Translations under genes and position numbers: made by a program
Notes under the pieces: generated by a model
Seen by the model: the letters and a program-made list of their open reading frames with translations, nothing else
Databases searched by the model: none
Told to the model about the DNA's origin: nothing
Source: Rhizobium bangladeshense
GTDB taxonomy: Bacteria > Pseudomonadota > Alphaproteobacteria > Rhizobiales > Rhizobiaceae
Direction: 5' to 3'
Assembly (NCBI RefSeq): GCF_001662075.1
Contig: NZ_LYPL01000005.1
Location: forward strand, 327,435 to 391,434
DNA: 64,000 bases
In this document: positions 20,481-32,657 of the stretch, in pieces
Layout: each line of letters starts with the position of its first letter
Numbering within the stretch: the stretch's first letter is position 1

Positions 20481-21225
20481 TAGCATAACTCCCGAGATAG
20501 GCCTCGCGCACACGCGCATCCCTGGTGACATCTTCAGGCCGGCCGTCAAAGATGATCGCGCCGGCGGCCAGCACGATGACGCGTTTGGCAAAACGAAAAA
20601 CAAGATCCATGTCGTGTTCGATCATCAGCACGGCGAGATCGGCGGGCAGATCGGCCAGCGCTTGTTCGATGCGGCCGGTATCGCTCTGCGGCACGCCGGC
20701 TGCCGGTTCGTCGAGCAGCAGCACTTTCGGCTTCAGCGCCAGTGCGACGGCGAGCTCGAGAAGCCGCTGTTGCCCATAGGCAATCTCGCTGACCTTGCGA
20801 TGCATCAGCGGCGTCAGTCCGAGTTTTCCCAGGAGGTCGTCGATCTCGGCCATGACATCGGGCATCGAGAGGAAGTTTCCGAACATGTTCCAAGTCTTTC
20901 CGTCCCGCTGAAGGACAGCGAGCCCGACATGTTCGGCGGGCGTCATGTCCTGGAAAAGCCGTGTCACCTGAAAGGAGCGGACGAGGCCGCGTTTGACCCT
21001 GCCGATCGCATTGACCGCCGTCACCGTTTCGCCGCCAAGGCGGACCTCGCCGGAATCGGGAGGGAGATTGCCGGTGACGAGGTTGACGAAGGTGGTCTTG
21101 CCGGCGCCGTTCGGACCGATCAGCGCGACGCGGTCGCCGGCGGCCATCGCCAGCGAAACGTCGTTGGTGACGGCAAGGCCACCGAAGGCTTTCCGGAGAT
21201 TGGCGACTTCGAAGACATGGCTCAT
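20461..21225 (-). CDS. livG: LivG-like ATP-binding protein of a branched-chain-type ABC importer
   Basis: The 254-residue ATPase has Walker A GPNGAGKT, a Q-loop (RSFQVTRLFQDMTPAEH), Walker B VLLLDEPAAGV and H-loop IEHDMD, as in LivG. The usual LSGG signature is replaced by ISEIAYGQQRLLELA, which is the normal LivG form. The ATG overlaps the livM stop in an ATGA. Substrate class is set by the binding protein rather than this subunit. Confidence 0.9.
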   Translation of the reverse strand: MSHVFEVANLRKAFGGLAVTNDVSLAMAAGDRVALIGPNGAGKTTFVNLVTGNLPPDSGEVRLGGETVTAVNAIGRVKRGLVRSFQVTRLFQDMTPAEHVGLAVLQRDGKTWNMFGNFLSMPDVMAEIDDLLGKLGLTPLMHRKVSEIAYGQQRLLELAVALALKPKVLLLDEPAAGVPQSDTGRIEQALADLPADLAVLMIEHDMDLVFRFAKRVIVLAAGAIIFDGRPEDVTRDARVREAYLGSYANASPVA

Positions 21226-22226
21226 GAGCGCTGCTCCCTGCGGCGGTCAATGAAATTTGCGGCCGTTCCGTAAAGCCCTTTCGGCGCGAAGAGCACGACG
21301 GCGATCAAGAGCGCCCCGACCATGGTGAGCCAATGGAAGGGATTGGCGGCCGAGACATAGTCCTCGAAGAGCATGAAGATGATCGTGCCGGAGAGCGCCC
21401 CGAAGAGAGAGCCGGTGCCGCCGAGCACGAGCATGACGAGCGCCTCCGCCGACTGCGTGAAGGACAGGCTGTCCAGACCGACGACCTGCGTCGAGATCGC
21501 GTTCAAGGCGCCGCCAACCCCGGCAACCGCGCCCGAGATGGCGTACATCCTGATGAGCGCGCCCTTCGGCGAACCGCCCATGGCGCGGATACGCAACGGG
21601 TCCTGCTTGATGGCGCGGCAGAGCATGCCGAAGGGGGAGCGCACCAGCAATCTCAGCAGCACGAAGACAACAAGCAGCAGCGCCATTCCGAAAAAGAAGG
21701 CGGTGCGGCCATAAAGATCGAATTCAAAAAAGCCGAGGACCGGGTCGGGCGCGATGCCGGAAAGTCCATCACTGCCTCCTGTCCATGAGGAGGCCTTGTT
21801 GGCGAATTCGTGGAAGAGGTGGATGAGGGCAATCGACAGCACGAGCTGCGGCAGGCCATGCGCGCGCAGAATGATCGCGCCACTGAGCAGCCCGGAAGCT
21901 ACGCCGCCGGCAATGCCGGCAAGCAGCATCAGCAGCGGATCATTGATGCCGTAATGCGCCGACAGGATGCCGGCGGCATAGGCGCCGGAGCCGAACAGGG
22001 CAGCATGGCCGAGCGTCGCAACGCCGCAATAACCGGTCACAAGATCGAGCGAGAGCACGAGCAGCGCGATGGTGATCATCCGCGTCAGAAGCGCGAGATT
22101 ATCAGGGAAAGCGAAATAGCCGATGGCGGCAACGGCGACGATCACCATGATGCCGGCGAGATCGCGGCTGATAAAACCGCGCCGCTGCTGGAGACGTCCG
22201 TTTTCGTTGTTCATCACCAGCGCCAT
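21222..22226 (-). CDS. livM: LivM-like permease of a branched-chain-type ABC importer
   Basis: The 334-residue inner-membrane protein has about eight to ten hydrophobic segments and the LivM-type GYCGVATLGHAALFGSGAYA motif. It begins MALVMNNENGRLQQRRG at 22226, one base after the livH stop. A longer frame to 22247 would overlap livH and lacks a better ribosome site. It forms the membrane channel with LivH. Confidence 0.9.
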   Translation of the reverse strand: MALVMNNENGRLQQRRGFISRDLAGIMVIVAVAAIGYFAFPDNLALLTRMITIALLVLSLDLVTGYCGVATLGHAALFGSGAYAAGILSAHYGINDPLLMLLAGIAGGVASGLLSGAIILRAHGLPQLVLSIALIHLFHEFANKASSWTGGSDGLSGIAPDPVLGFFEFDLYGRTAFFFGMALLLVVFVLLRLLVRSPFGMLCRAIKQDPLRIRAMGGSPKGALIRMYAISGAVAGVGGALNAISTQVVGLDSLSFTQSAEALVMLVLGGTGSLFGALSGTIIFMLFEDYVSAANPFHWLTMVGALLIAVVLFAPKGLYGTAANFIDRRREQRS

Positions 22227-22227
22227 C

Positions 22228-23091
22228 TCACTTCGCCCTCCCGGCAAGGCCGCGCGGGAAAATGCAGATGATCGCGATCACGGCGAGATAGAAGAAGAAT
22301 TCCCCGAACTCCGGCATCAGATAGCGGCCCGTCGTATCGATCGCGCCGAGCAGCAGGCAGGCGATCAGCGCGCCGGGAATGGAGCCGGCGCCGCCGACGG
22401 AGACGACGACCAGGAAGGTCACCATGTAGCGCAGCGCATAATAGGGCTCGACCGGCAAGAGTTCGGCGCCGACCACGCCGCCGAAGGCGGTAAGCCCGAC
22501 GGCGATGGCAAAGCTCACCGCATAGATGATCTCGGTGCGCACGCCGAGGGCTGCCGCCATCGCTGCATCGTCCACGGAGGCGCGCAGCTTGACGCCAAAG
22601 CTGGTCCTTTCGATCGCGAACCAGAGCGCCAGCGCCACGGCGAGGCCGCACAGGATGGCGAAAAGCCGGTGAACGGGGATGGTGCGAAAGCCGAGATCGG
22701 CCGAACCCTGCAGCGCCGCGGCAAGCGGTATGGTCTTCAGCGTTGGTCCCATCAGGTAATTGGCGATGCCGATGATGCAGAAAGTGATGCCGATCGTCAT
22801 CAGCACCTGGGTCAGTTCCGGCGCGCCGTAGATCCGGCGATAGAGGAAGCGCTCGAGAGGGATTGCAATGATGATCGTAGCGACCACGGCAGCGATGACT
22901 GCCATGGCATAACCGAGGCCGAGGTCACGTGCGGCATAGGAGGCGATGTAGCCTCCGATCATGGCGAAGGCGCCGTGCGCGAGGTTGACGACGCGCATCA
23001 GCCCCATGGTGACGGAAAGGCCGATCGAGATCACGAAGAGCACCATGCCATAGGCTAGCGCGTCGACGGCTATGCTGAAGACTGTCTGCAT
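22228..23091 (-). CDS. livH: LivH-like permease of a branched-chain-type ABC importer
   Basis: The 287-residue permease begins MQTVFSIAVDALAYGMVLF. It carries the LivH block LMRVVNLAHGAFAMIGGY and the C-terminal GGAGSIPGALIACLLLG found in the family, with about eight membrane segments. The start at 23091 is the conserved N-terminus; the ribosome site (AGGTAG) is weak. The binding-protein gene ends 66 bases upstream. Confidence 0.9.
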   Translation of the reverse strand: MQTVFSIAVDALAYGMVLFVISIGLSVTMGLMRVVNLAHGAFAMIGGYIASYAARDLGLGYAMAVIAAVVATIIIAIPLERFLYRRIYGAPELTQVLMTIGITFCIIGIANYLMGPTLKTIPLAAALQGSADLGFRTIPVHRLFAILCGLAVALALWFAIERTSFGVKLRASVDDAAMAAALGVRTEIIYAVSFAIAVGLTAFGGVVGAELLPVEPYYALRYMVTFLVVVSVGGAGSIPGALIACLLLGAIDTTGRYLMPEFGEFFFYLAVIAIICIFPRGLAGRAK

Positions 23092-23157
23092 GGAACTACC
23101 TGTTTCGATCCGACGGACCTGGGATTCCAAGTCCGCCGCATGTTCTGACGCCGGATG

Positions 23158-24330
23158 TTACTTGGCCGCTGCCAAGCCCGGATCGCCCTGCTTCTCGAAG
23201 GTCTGGACCTCCTTGTTGATGTAGGTCCCGTCGTCGGCCTTGGCGACTTCGCGCAGATAGATGTTCTGCGTGATGTGGCGGCTTTCTGGATCGATCGAAA
23301 CCGGGCCACGCGGGCTCACCCAGGCAAGGCCCTTCACCGCATCGACAGCCTTTTCAGCATCCTGTTTCCCGCCCGTCGCCTCGATCATCTTATAGATGAC
23401 ATACATGCCGTCATAGGCGCTGACTGCGGGGAAGGAGAGTTCGGCCTTGTTGCCGATCGCCTTGGTGGCCGCCTCGACGAAAGCCTTGTTCTCGGGAGAA
23501 TCGTGCGACACGGCATAGTGGAAGGTGGTCTGGATGCCGAGTGCGGCGTCACCCAGCGCCGGCAGGTCGGATTCCTGCGTCAGGTCGCCCGGTGCGAAGA
23601 ACTTGATGCCGGCGGCCTTCAAACCGTTTTCGTTGTAAGCCTTGACGAAGCCGAGCGTCGTCGGTCCCGACGGCAGGAAGGCGAAGACGCCCTCAGCGCC
23701 GGAATCCTTGATACGCTGCATGATCGGGCTGAAGTCGTTGGTCGCAAGCGGCATGCGGATCGCCTCGACCACCTGGCCGCCGGCCTTTTCAAAGCCGGTC
23801 TTGAAGGCATTTTCGGCATCGACGCCCGGGCCGTAATCGCTGACGACCGAGATCACCTTCTTGACGCCGGCGTCGAAGGCGACTTTTGCGATCGGCGTCG
23901 AGGTCTGCCAGGTGGTAAACGAGGTGCGCACGACGAGCGGGCTCTTGGTGACGATCGCCGAGGTCGCGGCATTCATGACGACCATCGGCACATTGCCCTG
24001 CTTGAGGATCGGCGTCACCGCCATGGCATCTGGCGTGAAATAAAAGCCGGCAAGATACTGGACCTTTTCCTTGACGATCAGTTCCTGGGCAAGCGCCTTG
24101 GATTGGGCAGGATCGGCCTGCGGCACGTCGCGATAAACGATCTCGACGGTGTCGTTGCCGACCTTGCTGCCATTGGCCGCCATATAGGCGTCGATGCCGG
24201 CCTTGAAGTTTTTGCCCTGAAGCGCGAACGGACCGGAGAACGGGCCGATGACTCCGACCTTGATCGTGTCGGCATAGGCGCTCGTGCCTATGACGATGGC
24301 CGCAGCGGCGGCCAGAAACAGCTTCCTCAT
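23158..24330 (-). CDS. Periplasmic substrate-binding protein of the Liv-type importer
   Basis: The 390-residue protein has a signal peptide (MRKLFLAAAAAIVIGTSAYA, cleavage near 20) and a type I periplasmic binding fold (IKVGVIGPFSGPFALQGKNF, then VVMNAATSAI, VVSDYGPGVDAE and FPAVSAYDGMYVIYKMIE). Subfamily residues suggest amide, urea or aromatic-acid binders at least as much as leucine. The neighbouring pobA makes an aromatic acid such as 4-hydroxybenzoate a reasonable guess, but this is inference from position. It is first in the operon and ahead of livHMGF. Confidence 0.85.
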   Translation of the reverse strand: MRKLFLAAAAAIVIGTSAYADTIKVGVIGPFSGPFALQGKNFKAGIDAYMAANGSKVGNDTVEIVYRDVPQADPAQSKALAQELIVKEKVQYLAGFYFTPDAMAVTPILKQGNVPMVVMNAATSAIVTKSPLVVRTSFTTWQTSTPIAKVAFDAGVKKVISVVSDYGPGVDAENAFKTGFEKAGGQVVEAIRMPLATNDFSPIMQRIKDSGAEGVFAFLPSGPTTLGFVKAYNENGLKAAGIKFFAPGDLTQESDLPALGDAALGIQTTFHYAVSHDSPENKAFVEAATKAIGNKAELSFPAVSAYDGMYVIYKMIEATGGKQDAEKAVDAVKGLAWVSPRGPVSIDPESRHITQNIYLREVAKADDGTYINKEVQTFEKQGDPGLAAAK

Positions 24331-24506
24331 TTTTCTCTCTCCCTTTTCGGCGTACTCCGGCGCCGTATTGAATTTCAGGTTAGCTTGTCATGCGAAATGG
24401 TGATGTAAAATGAAATAAATCCCCAAACACTTGATCTGCTGGTTATGGTTCTGCTTCTCGAACACCCGGTTCACTGCGAGTGAGCGCGGCCTTCATCCGC
24501 AATCCT

Positions 24507-26686
<2,180 letters not shown>

Positions 26687-26735
26687 CGTTATGCATCCGG
26701 TGACGGCGCATTCGCAGGCGTCAGTCACCGATGTT

Positions 26736-29123
26736 TCATGTCGCAGGCCATGTCCAGTTCCGCACCTCCGGCAGGTCCTCGCCATGTTCGCGCACATAGT
26801 CGTGGTGTTCCGAAAGCTTGCTGCGGAAGGCGGCGAGTGCTTCACCCGCTTTTTCCTTGAGACCCGGGACCCGCTCGATCGCTTCGATGGCGAGGTGGTA
26901 GCGGTCGAGTTCATTGAGGACGGTCATGTCGAAGGGCGTCGTAGTCGTGCCCTCTTCGATAAAGCCGCGGACGTGAATGTTTTCGTGGTTGGTGCGCTTA
27001 TAGGTCAGGCGGTGAATAAGATAGGGATAGCCATGATAAGCGAAAATTACCGGCTTGTCTGACGTGAAGATCGCGTCAAAGGCCTCGTCGGTCAGGCCGT
27101 GCGGGTGCTGGCCTCTGGATTGCAGCGCCAGCAGATCGACGACGTTGACGGTACGGATTTTCAGCGCCGGCACCGCCTTGCGCAACAGGTCGACGGCGGC
27201 AAGCGTCTCCATCGTCGGCACGTCGCCGGCGCAGGCCATGACGAGGTCGGGGGCGAGGGCATCTTCCTCGTTGCTTGCCCAGTGCCAGACGCCGATGCCG
27301 GCCTCGCAATGTTTCACCGCTTCGTCCATCGAAAGCCATTGTGGCTCCGGCTGCTTGCCGGCGACGATGACGTTGACGCGATCATAGGTGCGCAGGCAAT
27401 GATCGCCGACCCAGAGAAGAGTATTGGCATCCGGCGGCAGGTAGATGCGGACGATATCGGCCTTCTTGTTGGCGACGAGATCGACGAAGCCCGGGTCCTG
27501 GTGGCTGAAGCCGTTGTGATCCTGGCGCCAGACATGTGAGGTCAGCAGATAGTTCAGCGACGAGATCGGCTTTCGCCACTCCAGTTCGCGCGTCACCTTC
27601 AACCATTTGGCGTGCTGGTTGAACATCGAATCGACGATGTGGATGAAGGCCTCATAGCAGGAGAATAGGCCGTGGCGGCCGGTCAGGAGGTAACCTTCCA
27701 GCCAGCCCTGGCAGAGATGTTCGGAGAGCACCTCCATGACGCGTCCATCGCGGGAGAGGTGGATATCATAGGGCTCGATATCCTCCATCCAGACTCGGTC
27801 GGTGGCCTCGAAGACGCGGCCGAGGCGGTTCGATTCCGTTTCGTCGGGGCCGAAGATACGGAAATTCGCCGCCGCCTCGTTGCGCTTCATCGTGTCGCGC
27901 AGGTAACGGCCGAGGATCTCCGTCGACTGGGCCGCGACGCTGCCGCGCTTGCCGATCTCGACTGCATAGCCGATTATATCGGGGGTATCGAGTTCCCGGC
28001 GCAGCAAACCGCCATTGGCATGCGGATTGGCACCCATGCGGCGTTTGCCGGTAGGCGCCAGCGCCCGCAGCTCGGGTTTCAGCCGGCCATCGGCGCCGAA
28101 CAGGTCCTCCGGACCGTAGCTGCGCATCCAGTCCTCGAGAATTTTGCGATGGCCGTCATTCTCACGGCAGTTGGAGACCGGCACTTGGTGGGCTCGCCAG
28201 AAGCCCTCGACCTTCTTGCCGTCAACTTCTTTGGGACCGGTCCAGCCCTTCGGGCTGCGCAGCACGATCATCGGCCAGCGCGGGCAGCCGTCCGGAGCCT
28301 TGCCGTCACGGGCCTGGCTCTGGATCTCACGAATGCGGTCGAAGATCCGGTCCAGCGTCGCGGCCATCTGCTGATGCATGTCGCGCGGCTCATGGCCGTC
28401 GACGAAGAAAGGTTCGTAACCGTAGCCTTCGAAGAGGTGACGGAGATCATCGTCTCCGGCCCGGCCGAGAACGGTCGGGTTGGCGATTTTGTAGCCGTTC
28501 AGGTGCAGGATCGGCAGCACAGCGCCGTCGCGGGCGGGATTGAGGAACTTGTTGGAATGCCAGCTCGCGGCCAGCGGCCCAGTCTCGGCCTCGCCGTCGC
28601 CGACGACGCAGGCGACGATCAGGTCGGGATTGTCGAAGGCGGCGCCATAGGCATGGACGAGAGCGTAACCGAGTTCGCCGCCCTCATGGATGGAGCCCGG
28701 CGTATCCGGTGCAGCGTGGCTCGGGATGCCGCCGGGGAAGGAGAATTGCCGGAAGAGCTTGCGCATACCTTCGGCATCCTCGGAAATATTGGGATAGATC
28801 TCGCTGTAGGTGCCTTCGAGATAGGTGTTGGCAACCATGCCCGGCCCGCCGTGGCCGGGGCCGCATATATAGATGATGTCGAGATCGCGGGCGCGGATCA
28901 GGCGGTTGAGATGGGCATAGATGAAGTTGAGGCCGGGTGTCGTGCCCCAGTGGCCGAGCAGGCGGGGTTTGATGTGTTCCGGTTTCAGCGGCTCGAGCAG
29001 CAGCGGATTTTCAAGCAGGTAGATCTGGCCGACCGAGAGATAGTTGGCGGCCCGCCAATAGCGGTCGATCTGGATGAGTTCGGCGTCGGTCAAGGCGGCG
29101 GCGGTCGAGACATGCTTTTCCAT
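26736..29123 (-). CDS. xfp: Xfp, xylulose-5-phosphate/fructose-6-phosphate phosphoketolase
   Basis: The TPP enzyme splits xylulose-5-phosphate (and possibly fructose-6-phosphate) into acetyl phosphate plus an aldose phosphate. The 795 residues are the usual length. Seen are [35 protein letters not shown] (residues 88-107), the TPP motif GDGEAETG (175-182) and [22 protein letters not shown] precedes the ATG. ackA lies directly upstream on the same strand (71-base gap), so acetyl phosphate from this enzyme can be turned into ATP and acetate. Confidence 0.95.
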   Translation of the reverse strand: MEKHVSTAAALTDAELIQIDRYWRAANYLSVGQIYLLENPLLLEPLKPEHIKPRLLGHWGTTPGLNFIYAHLNRLIRARDLDIIYICGPGHGGPGMVANTYLEGTYSEIYPNISEDAEGMRKLFRQFSFPGGIPSHAAPDTPGSIHEGGELGYALVHAYGAAFDNPDLIVACVVGDGEAETGPLAASWHSNKFLNPARDGAVLPILHLNGYKIANPTVLGRAGDDDLRHLFEGYGYEPFFVDGHEPRDMHQQMAATLDRIFDRIREIQSQARDGKAPDGCPRWPMIVLRSPKGWTGPKEVDGKKVEGFWRAHQVPVSNCRENDGHRKILEDWMRSYGPEDLFGADGRLKPELRALAPTGKRRMGANPHANGGLLRRELDTPDIIGYAVEIGKRGSVAAQSTEILGRYLRDTMKRNEAAANFRIFGPDETESNRLGRVFEATDRVWMEDIEPYDIHLSRDGRVMEVLSEHLCQGWLEGYLLTGRHGLFSCYEAFIHIVDSMFNQHAKWLKVTRELEWRKPISSLNYLLTSHVWRQDHNGFSHQDPGFVDLVANKKADIVRIYLPPDANTLLWVGDHCLRTYDRVNVIVAGKQPEPQWLSMDEAVKHCEAGIGVWHWASNEEDALAPDLVMACAGDVPTMETLAAVDLLRKAVPALKIRTVNVVDLLALQSRGQHPHGLTDEAFDAIFTSDKPVIFAYHGYPYLIHRLTYKRTNHENIHVRGFIEEGTTTTPFDMTVLNELDRYHLAIEAIERVPGLKEKAGEALAAFRSKLSEHHDYVREHGEDLPEVRNWTWPAT

Positions 29124-29194
29124 TGGCTTCTCCCGTTCGAAAACGCGTTCAACGTCAATTCTAGCCGCTGGCGCCGGCGCGCCATTGATCTGGA

Positions 29195-30373
29195 TCAGCG
29201 GGCGACAAGCAGGGACAGCGCCTCGTCGGCGATCACCTGTTCCTCGTCCGTGGCAATGACATGGGCGGTCATGCGGCTTTGCCCGGTGCTGATCGTGAAG
29301 TCATTGGCGGCATTGGCCTTTGCGTCGATGGAAAGGCCGAGCCAAGCGAGGCGTTTCGCCACGCCGGCGCGGATCTCCGGCTGATTTTCGCCGATGCCGG
29401 CAGTGAAGACAACGGCATCGAGGCCGCCGAGCGTTGCCGCCATGCGGCCGATCTCGCCGGCAATGCGCAGCGTCAAGAGTTCGATCGCCTGGCGCGCCTC
29501 CGGCCGGCCGTCCTTCAACAGATCGCGGGTATCGGCGCTGATGCCGGAAACGCCCAGCAGGCCCGAGCGGCGATAAAGCAGATCCTCGATTTCTCCCAGG
29601 GATTGCTTTCGCTCTCCGGCCAGATACAGGATGATGCCGGGATCGAGCCAGCCTGGGCGCGTCGCCATCGGGATGCCGTCGAGGGTCGAAAAGCCCATGC
29701 TGCAATCGCGGCTGATGCCCCCTTCCAGCGCACAGAGGCTGGCGCCGCTGCCGAGATGGGCGACCACAGCCTTGGCGGCCTGCGGCGCCTTGCGGGTAAG
29801 TTCACCGGCGATGAATTTATAGGAAAGCCCGTGGAAGCCGTAACGCTTGATGCCCTCGTCATGCAGCGAGCGCGGTATGGCGAGACGGCGAACGAGATCG
29901 TCCTGCGTGACATGGAAGGCGGTGTCGAAGGAGGCCGTCTGGATAAGATGCGGCTTCAGATGCGCCAGCGCGCGGATGAAACGCAGCGCCTGCGGCTGAT
30001 GCAGGGGCGCAAGCGGCGTCAGTGCATCAATGGCGCCGATCGCCGCGGCGTCGAGGGCGATCGCTTTCGTGAAGCGGTCGCCGCCATGGACGACGCGGTG
30101 GCCGGCAGCGCGGCTGGCGGCCATGTCGAAATGATCGGCGAGACGCGCGAAGGTTTCATCGATGACATCGTGGAGGTCTTCCGTCACCTCAGCCTTCAAC
30201 GGCATGTCGAATGTCTGCGGCCCTCGGCTCAGTCCGAGTGAAACCTGTTCGGCGCGGAAATCGATCACGCCCTTGCCGATGCGCCGCGCCTTGGTGCCTT
30301 CCATGGCAAAGATGCCGATCTTGACCGTCGAGGAGCCGGCATTGAAGGTCAGAAGCAGATCGTTCGAGGGCAT
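29195..30373 (-). CDS. ackA: AckA, acetate kinase
   Basis: The 392-residue ASKHA kinase transfers phosphate between acetyl phosphate and ADP. The N-terminal [12 protein letters not shown] block, [35 protein letters not shown] and [14 protein letters not shown] are all present and match the family. The ribosome site is weak. It is first in an ackA-xfp unit, which makes sense as a phosphoketolase bypass yielding ATP and acetate. No phosphotransacetylase gene is next to it here. Confidence 0.94.
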   Translation of the reverse strand: MPSNDLLLTFNAGSSTVKIGIFAMEGTKARRIGKGVIDFRAEQVSLGLSRGPQTFDMPLKAEVTEDLHDVIDETFARLADHFDMAASRAAGHRVVHGGDRFTKAIALDAAAIGAIDALTPLAPLHQPQALRFIRALAHLKPHLIQTASFDTAFHVTQDDLVRRLAIPRSLHDEGIKRYGFHGLSYKFIAGELTRKAPQAAKAVVAHLGSGASLCALEGGISRDCSMGFSTLDGIPMATRPGWLDPGIILYLAGERKQSLGEIEDLLYRRSGLLGVSGISADTRDLLKDGRPEARQAIELLTLRIAGEIGRMAATLGGLDAVVFTAGIGENQPEIRAGVAKRLAWLGLSIDAKANAANDFTISTGQSRMTAHVIATDEEQVIADEALSLLVAR

Positions 30374-30478
30374 GTCTTTGTAGACTCCGTGCGGTCGTGA
30401 TGTGGGTCGAACTTAGCGCCGGCGCAGCCGGCGGAAAGGCATCCATTCGTCCGTCGGTTATTTTGCCCCGGTGCAGCC

Positions 30479-30610
30479 TATTCGGGCTTCTTCAAAGTCC
30501 GCGGCGTGCTGACCTCGGGCGGCGTGGTCGCTTTCGGCATTCTGGCGCGGCTGTCGGTGGAACTGATTTTGCAGGTCGGTTTGATCCGCGCCAAATCTTT
30601 TAAGGCATAG
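30479..30610 (+). pseudogene. Possible C-terminal remnant of a lost gene
   Basis: Between ackA and the GGDEF-EAL gene a plus-strand frame reads YSGFFKVRGVLTSGG, then a hydrophobic VVAFGILARLSVELILQVG, ending KSFKA and TAG at 30608-30610. Third-position GC is coding-like, but there is no start codon with a ribosome site upstream. It may be the tail of a decayed membrane protein gene. Weak evidence; it could be chance. Confidence 0.2.
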
Positions 30611-30612
30611 TG

Positions 30613-32145
30613 TCAGGCCGTTGAGGCCAGGCTGGCATTGCGATCGCTGATGAAGATGCCCGCCTCGGCGGCGGGCATCGCCTTGCCGAAAAGATAGCCC
30701 TGGCCGATGTCGCAGCCGAGCTGCAGCAGGAAGGCGAGCTGGCCATGCTCCTCGACGCCTTCCGCAGTCGTCTTGATATTGAGGCTTCTGCCGAGGCCAA
30801 GCATGGCGCGGACGATCTTTTCCTGGCGTTCGTCGTCGCGATAGGTGGCGATGAAGCTTTTGTCGATCTTGATCTTGTCGAAGCGATAGCGGGCGAGCTG
30901 GGCGAGGCTCGAATAGCCTGTGCCGAAATCATCGAGGGCGATCTGGATGCCGGCAGCATGCAGTTCTTCGAGAATGACGGCGGCGATAGCGGGATCCTGA
31001 ATCAGCGCGTTCTCGGTGATCTCCACTTCCAGGCGTTGCGGCGGCAGCCGGGTTGCCGACAGCACCTTGAGGATGCGGGATGTCAAGAGCTTGTCTTCCA
31101 TCTGCACCGGCGAGACGTTGAAGGACAACATGACATGCGCCGGCCAGGTGAGCGCGTCGCTGCAGGCCTGGGCGAGGAGATCCTCGAACAAGGCGGTGAT
31201 CATGCCGGTTTCCTCGGCAATGTCGATAAAGACCGGTGGCGGAATGCGGATACCATCCTCACCCGTCCAGCGCGCGAGCGCTTCGAAACCGCAGAGCTGG
31301 CCGGTCTTCAGGTCGATCAGCGGCTGATAGAAGGGCTTGATGTCCTTATTGGCGATGGCGGCGCGCAGCCTGGTTTCCAAGGCGGCGCGCTCTGTTACCT
31401 TGTCCTGCATCGAGGTTTCGAAGACGAGAAAATGGTTGGGGCCGCGTGATTTGGCCTCGTACATGGCGAGGTCGGCACGATGGGCGGCGTCTTCCAGCAG
31501 TTCGGCTCCGTCAGCCCAGCGATCGTAACCGACGCTGGCGCCGACTTCGACGGCAAAGCCATCGATATGGATCGGCCGGGTCACGGCCTGGATCAGCAGC
31601 CTGGCGAAACGCTCCTCCCGCTGCGTCGTCAGGGCAAAGGCGACGATGATGAATTCGTCGCCGCCGAAGCGGTAGACGCAATCGGCATTGCCGAGCGCGC
31701 AGATGCGTCTGGCGACTTCGATCAACAACACGTCACCCCCCTTGTGGCCGACGAGATCGTTGACTTTCTTGAAGCCGTCGAGATCGACGGAAAAGATGGT
31801 GACGTTGTCGTCCCATTCCTCGATTTCGGCCTCGTCGTTCTTGATCGGCCGTGCGAGAGCCTTGCGCTCGAAGGCGTAGCGGTTCGGCAGCTTGGTCAGA
31901 TGATCATGAGTTGCCGTCCAATCGGCCTTCGCCTGAGCGGCGACGCGCAATTCCATTTCCTTGCGCAGATCGGCAATGCGCAGCACCGAATAGACGAAGC
32001 TCATGGCGCCGGCGATGCCGAGGCCGAGAACGAGCTTGTCGGCACCGTAAGCGCCGAAATCGGTCATGAATGAAGCGAGGCTGTCATCGAACCGGAGCAG
32101 CGTCCCGAGGAGCCAGAGGGTTATCCCCAAACCGACGATCGACAT
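30613..32145 (-). CDS. Membrane GGDEF-EAL cyclic-di-GMP protein
   Basis: The 510-residue protein has two short N-terminal membrane segments (about 5-20 and 37-55), a GGDEF domain with intact GGDEF at 161-165, and an EAL domain with EALARW (288-293), NVSPVQ and DDFGTGYSS. Both active sites look intact, so it could make or break cyclic-di-GMP. The RxxD inhibitory site upstream of GGDEF is degenerate (GNAD), so product feedback at this site is unlikely. The start at 32145 is chosen because GGAAGG lies just upstream; an in-frame ATG 13 codons earlier lacks one. Single gene, no operon partners. Confidence 0.9.
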   Translation of the reverse strand: MSIVGLGITLWLLGTLLRFDDSLASFMTDFGAYGADKLVLGLGIAGAMSFVYSVLRIADLRKEMELRVAAQAKADWTATHDHLTKLPNRYAFERKALARPIKNDEAEIEEWDDNVTIFSVDLDGFKKVNDLVGHKGGDVLLIEVARRICALGNADCVYRFGGDEFIIVAFALTTQREERFARLLIQAVTRPIHIDGFAVEVGASVGYDRWADGAELLEDAAHRADLAMYEAKSRGPNHFLVFETSMQDKVTERAALETRLRAAIANKDIKPFYQPLIDLKTGQLCGFEALARWTGEDGIRIPPPVFIDIAEETGMITALFEDLLAQACSDALTWPAHVMLSFNVSPVQMEDKLLTSRILKVLSATRLPPQRLEVEITENALIQDPAIAAVILEELHAAGIQIALDDFGTGYSSLAQLARYRFDKIKIDKSFIATYRDDERQEKIVRAMLGLGRSLNIKTTAEGVEEHGQLAFLLQLGCDIGQGYLFGKAMPAAEAGIFISDRNASLASTA

Positions 32146-32441
32146 GCATTGCCTTCCGGCTCTGCTCTGGAAAAACACAGGCATTATGCCTTCTCCATCT
32201 CCACCCGCGTCGCGATATCACAAAAGTCTGAAAGGTTCGTTGAAACCAGAAGGCGAATTATCAGCAGGCTGCTGCGCTGTCGGGAGCCTGGATACGCTTG
32301 CGATGCAACCAGGATTGGCATTCGGCTGTTTTACTGATTTCGACCAGAAGGAGAATATTTGCTGCAGGTGGTCGGCACTGCAACGATCAGGAAGAAGAAC
32401 GAAGACGAGCGTGCTGTCGCATGCTCGCCCTTTCTCGTGCT

Positions 32442-32558
32442 TCAGGCGGTGACGATCAGCAGCGGAACGCTGACGATGAGACCGGCCAGAACCGCGAACG
32501 TGGCGACGCGCATGAAACGCAGGCGCCGCGTCCGTTCTCCACTCCAATCATAAGTCAT
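32442..32558 (-). CDS. Small single-pass membrane protein, 38 residues
   Basis: The frame starts at ATG 32556-32558 and ends at TGA 32442-32444, with AAGGAG about eight bases upstream. The product begins MTYDWSGERTRRLRFMRVAT, a positively charged cytoplasmic face, and continues as one hydrophobic helix (VLAGLIVSVPLLIVTA) to the end. The arrangement is that of a tail-anchored small membrane protein. Function unknown. The 296 bases between it and the GGDEF-EAL start hold nothing else I can support. Confidence 0.55.
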   Translation of the reverse strand: MTYDWSGERTRRLRFMRVATFAVLAGLIVSVPLLIVTA

Positions 32559-32657
32559 TCTTCCATCTCCTTGGGACAAGGAAGTAGTCCCCGCAAACTC
32601 GGGTTCAACAGGGATGACGCGATTTGCTTGTGTAAGGCTGGATAAAATGAGGAATCT

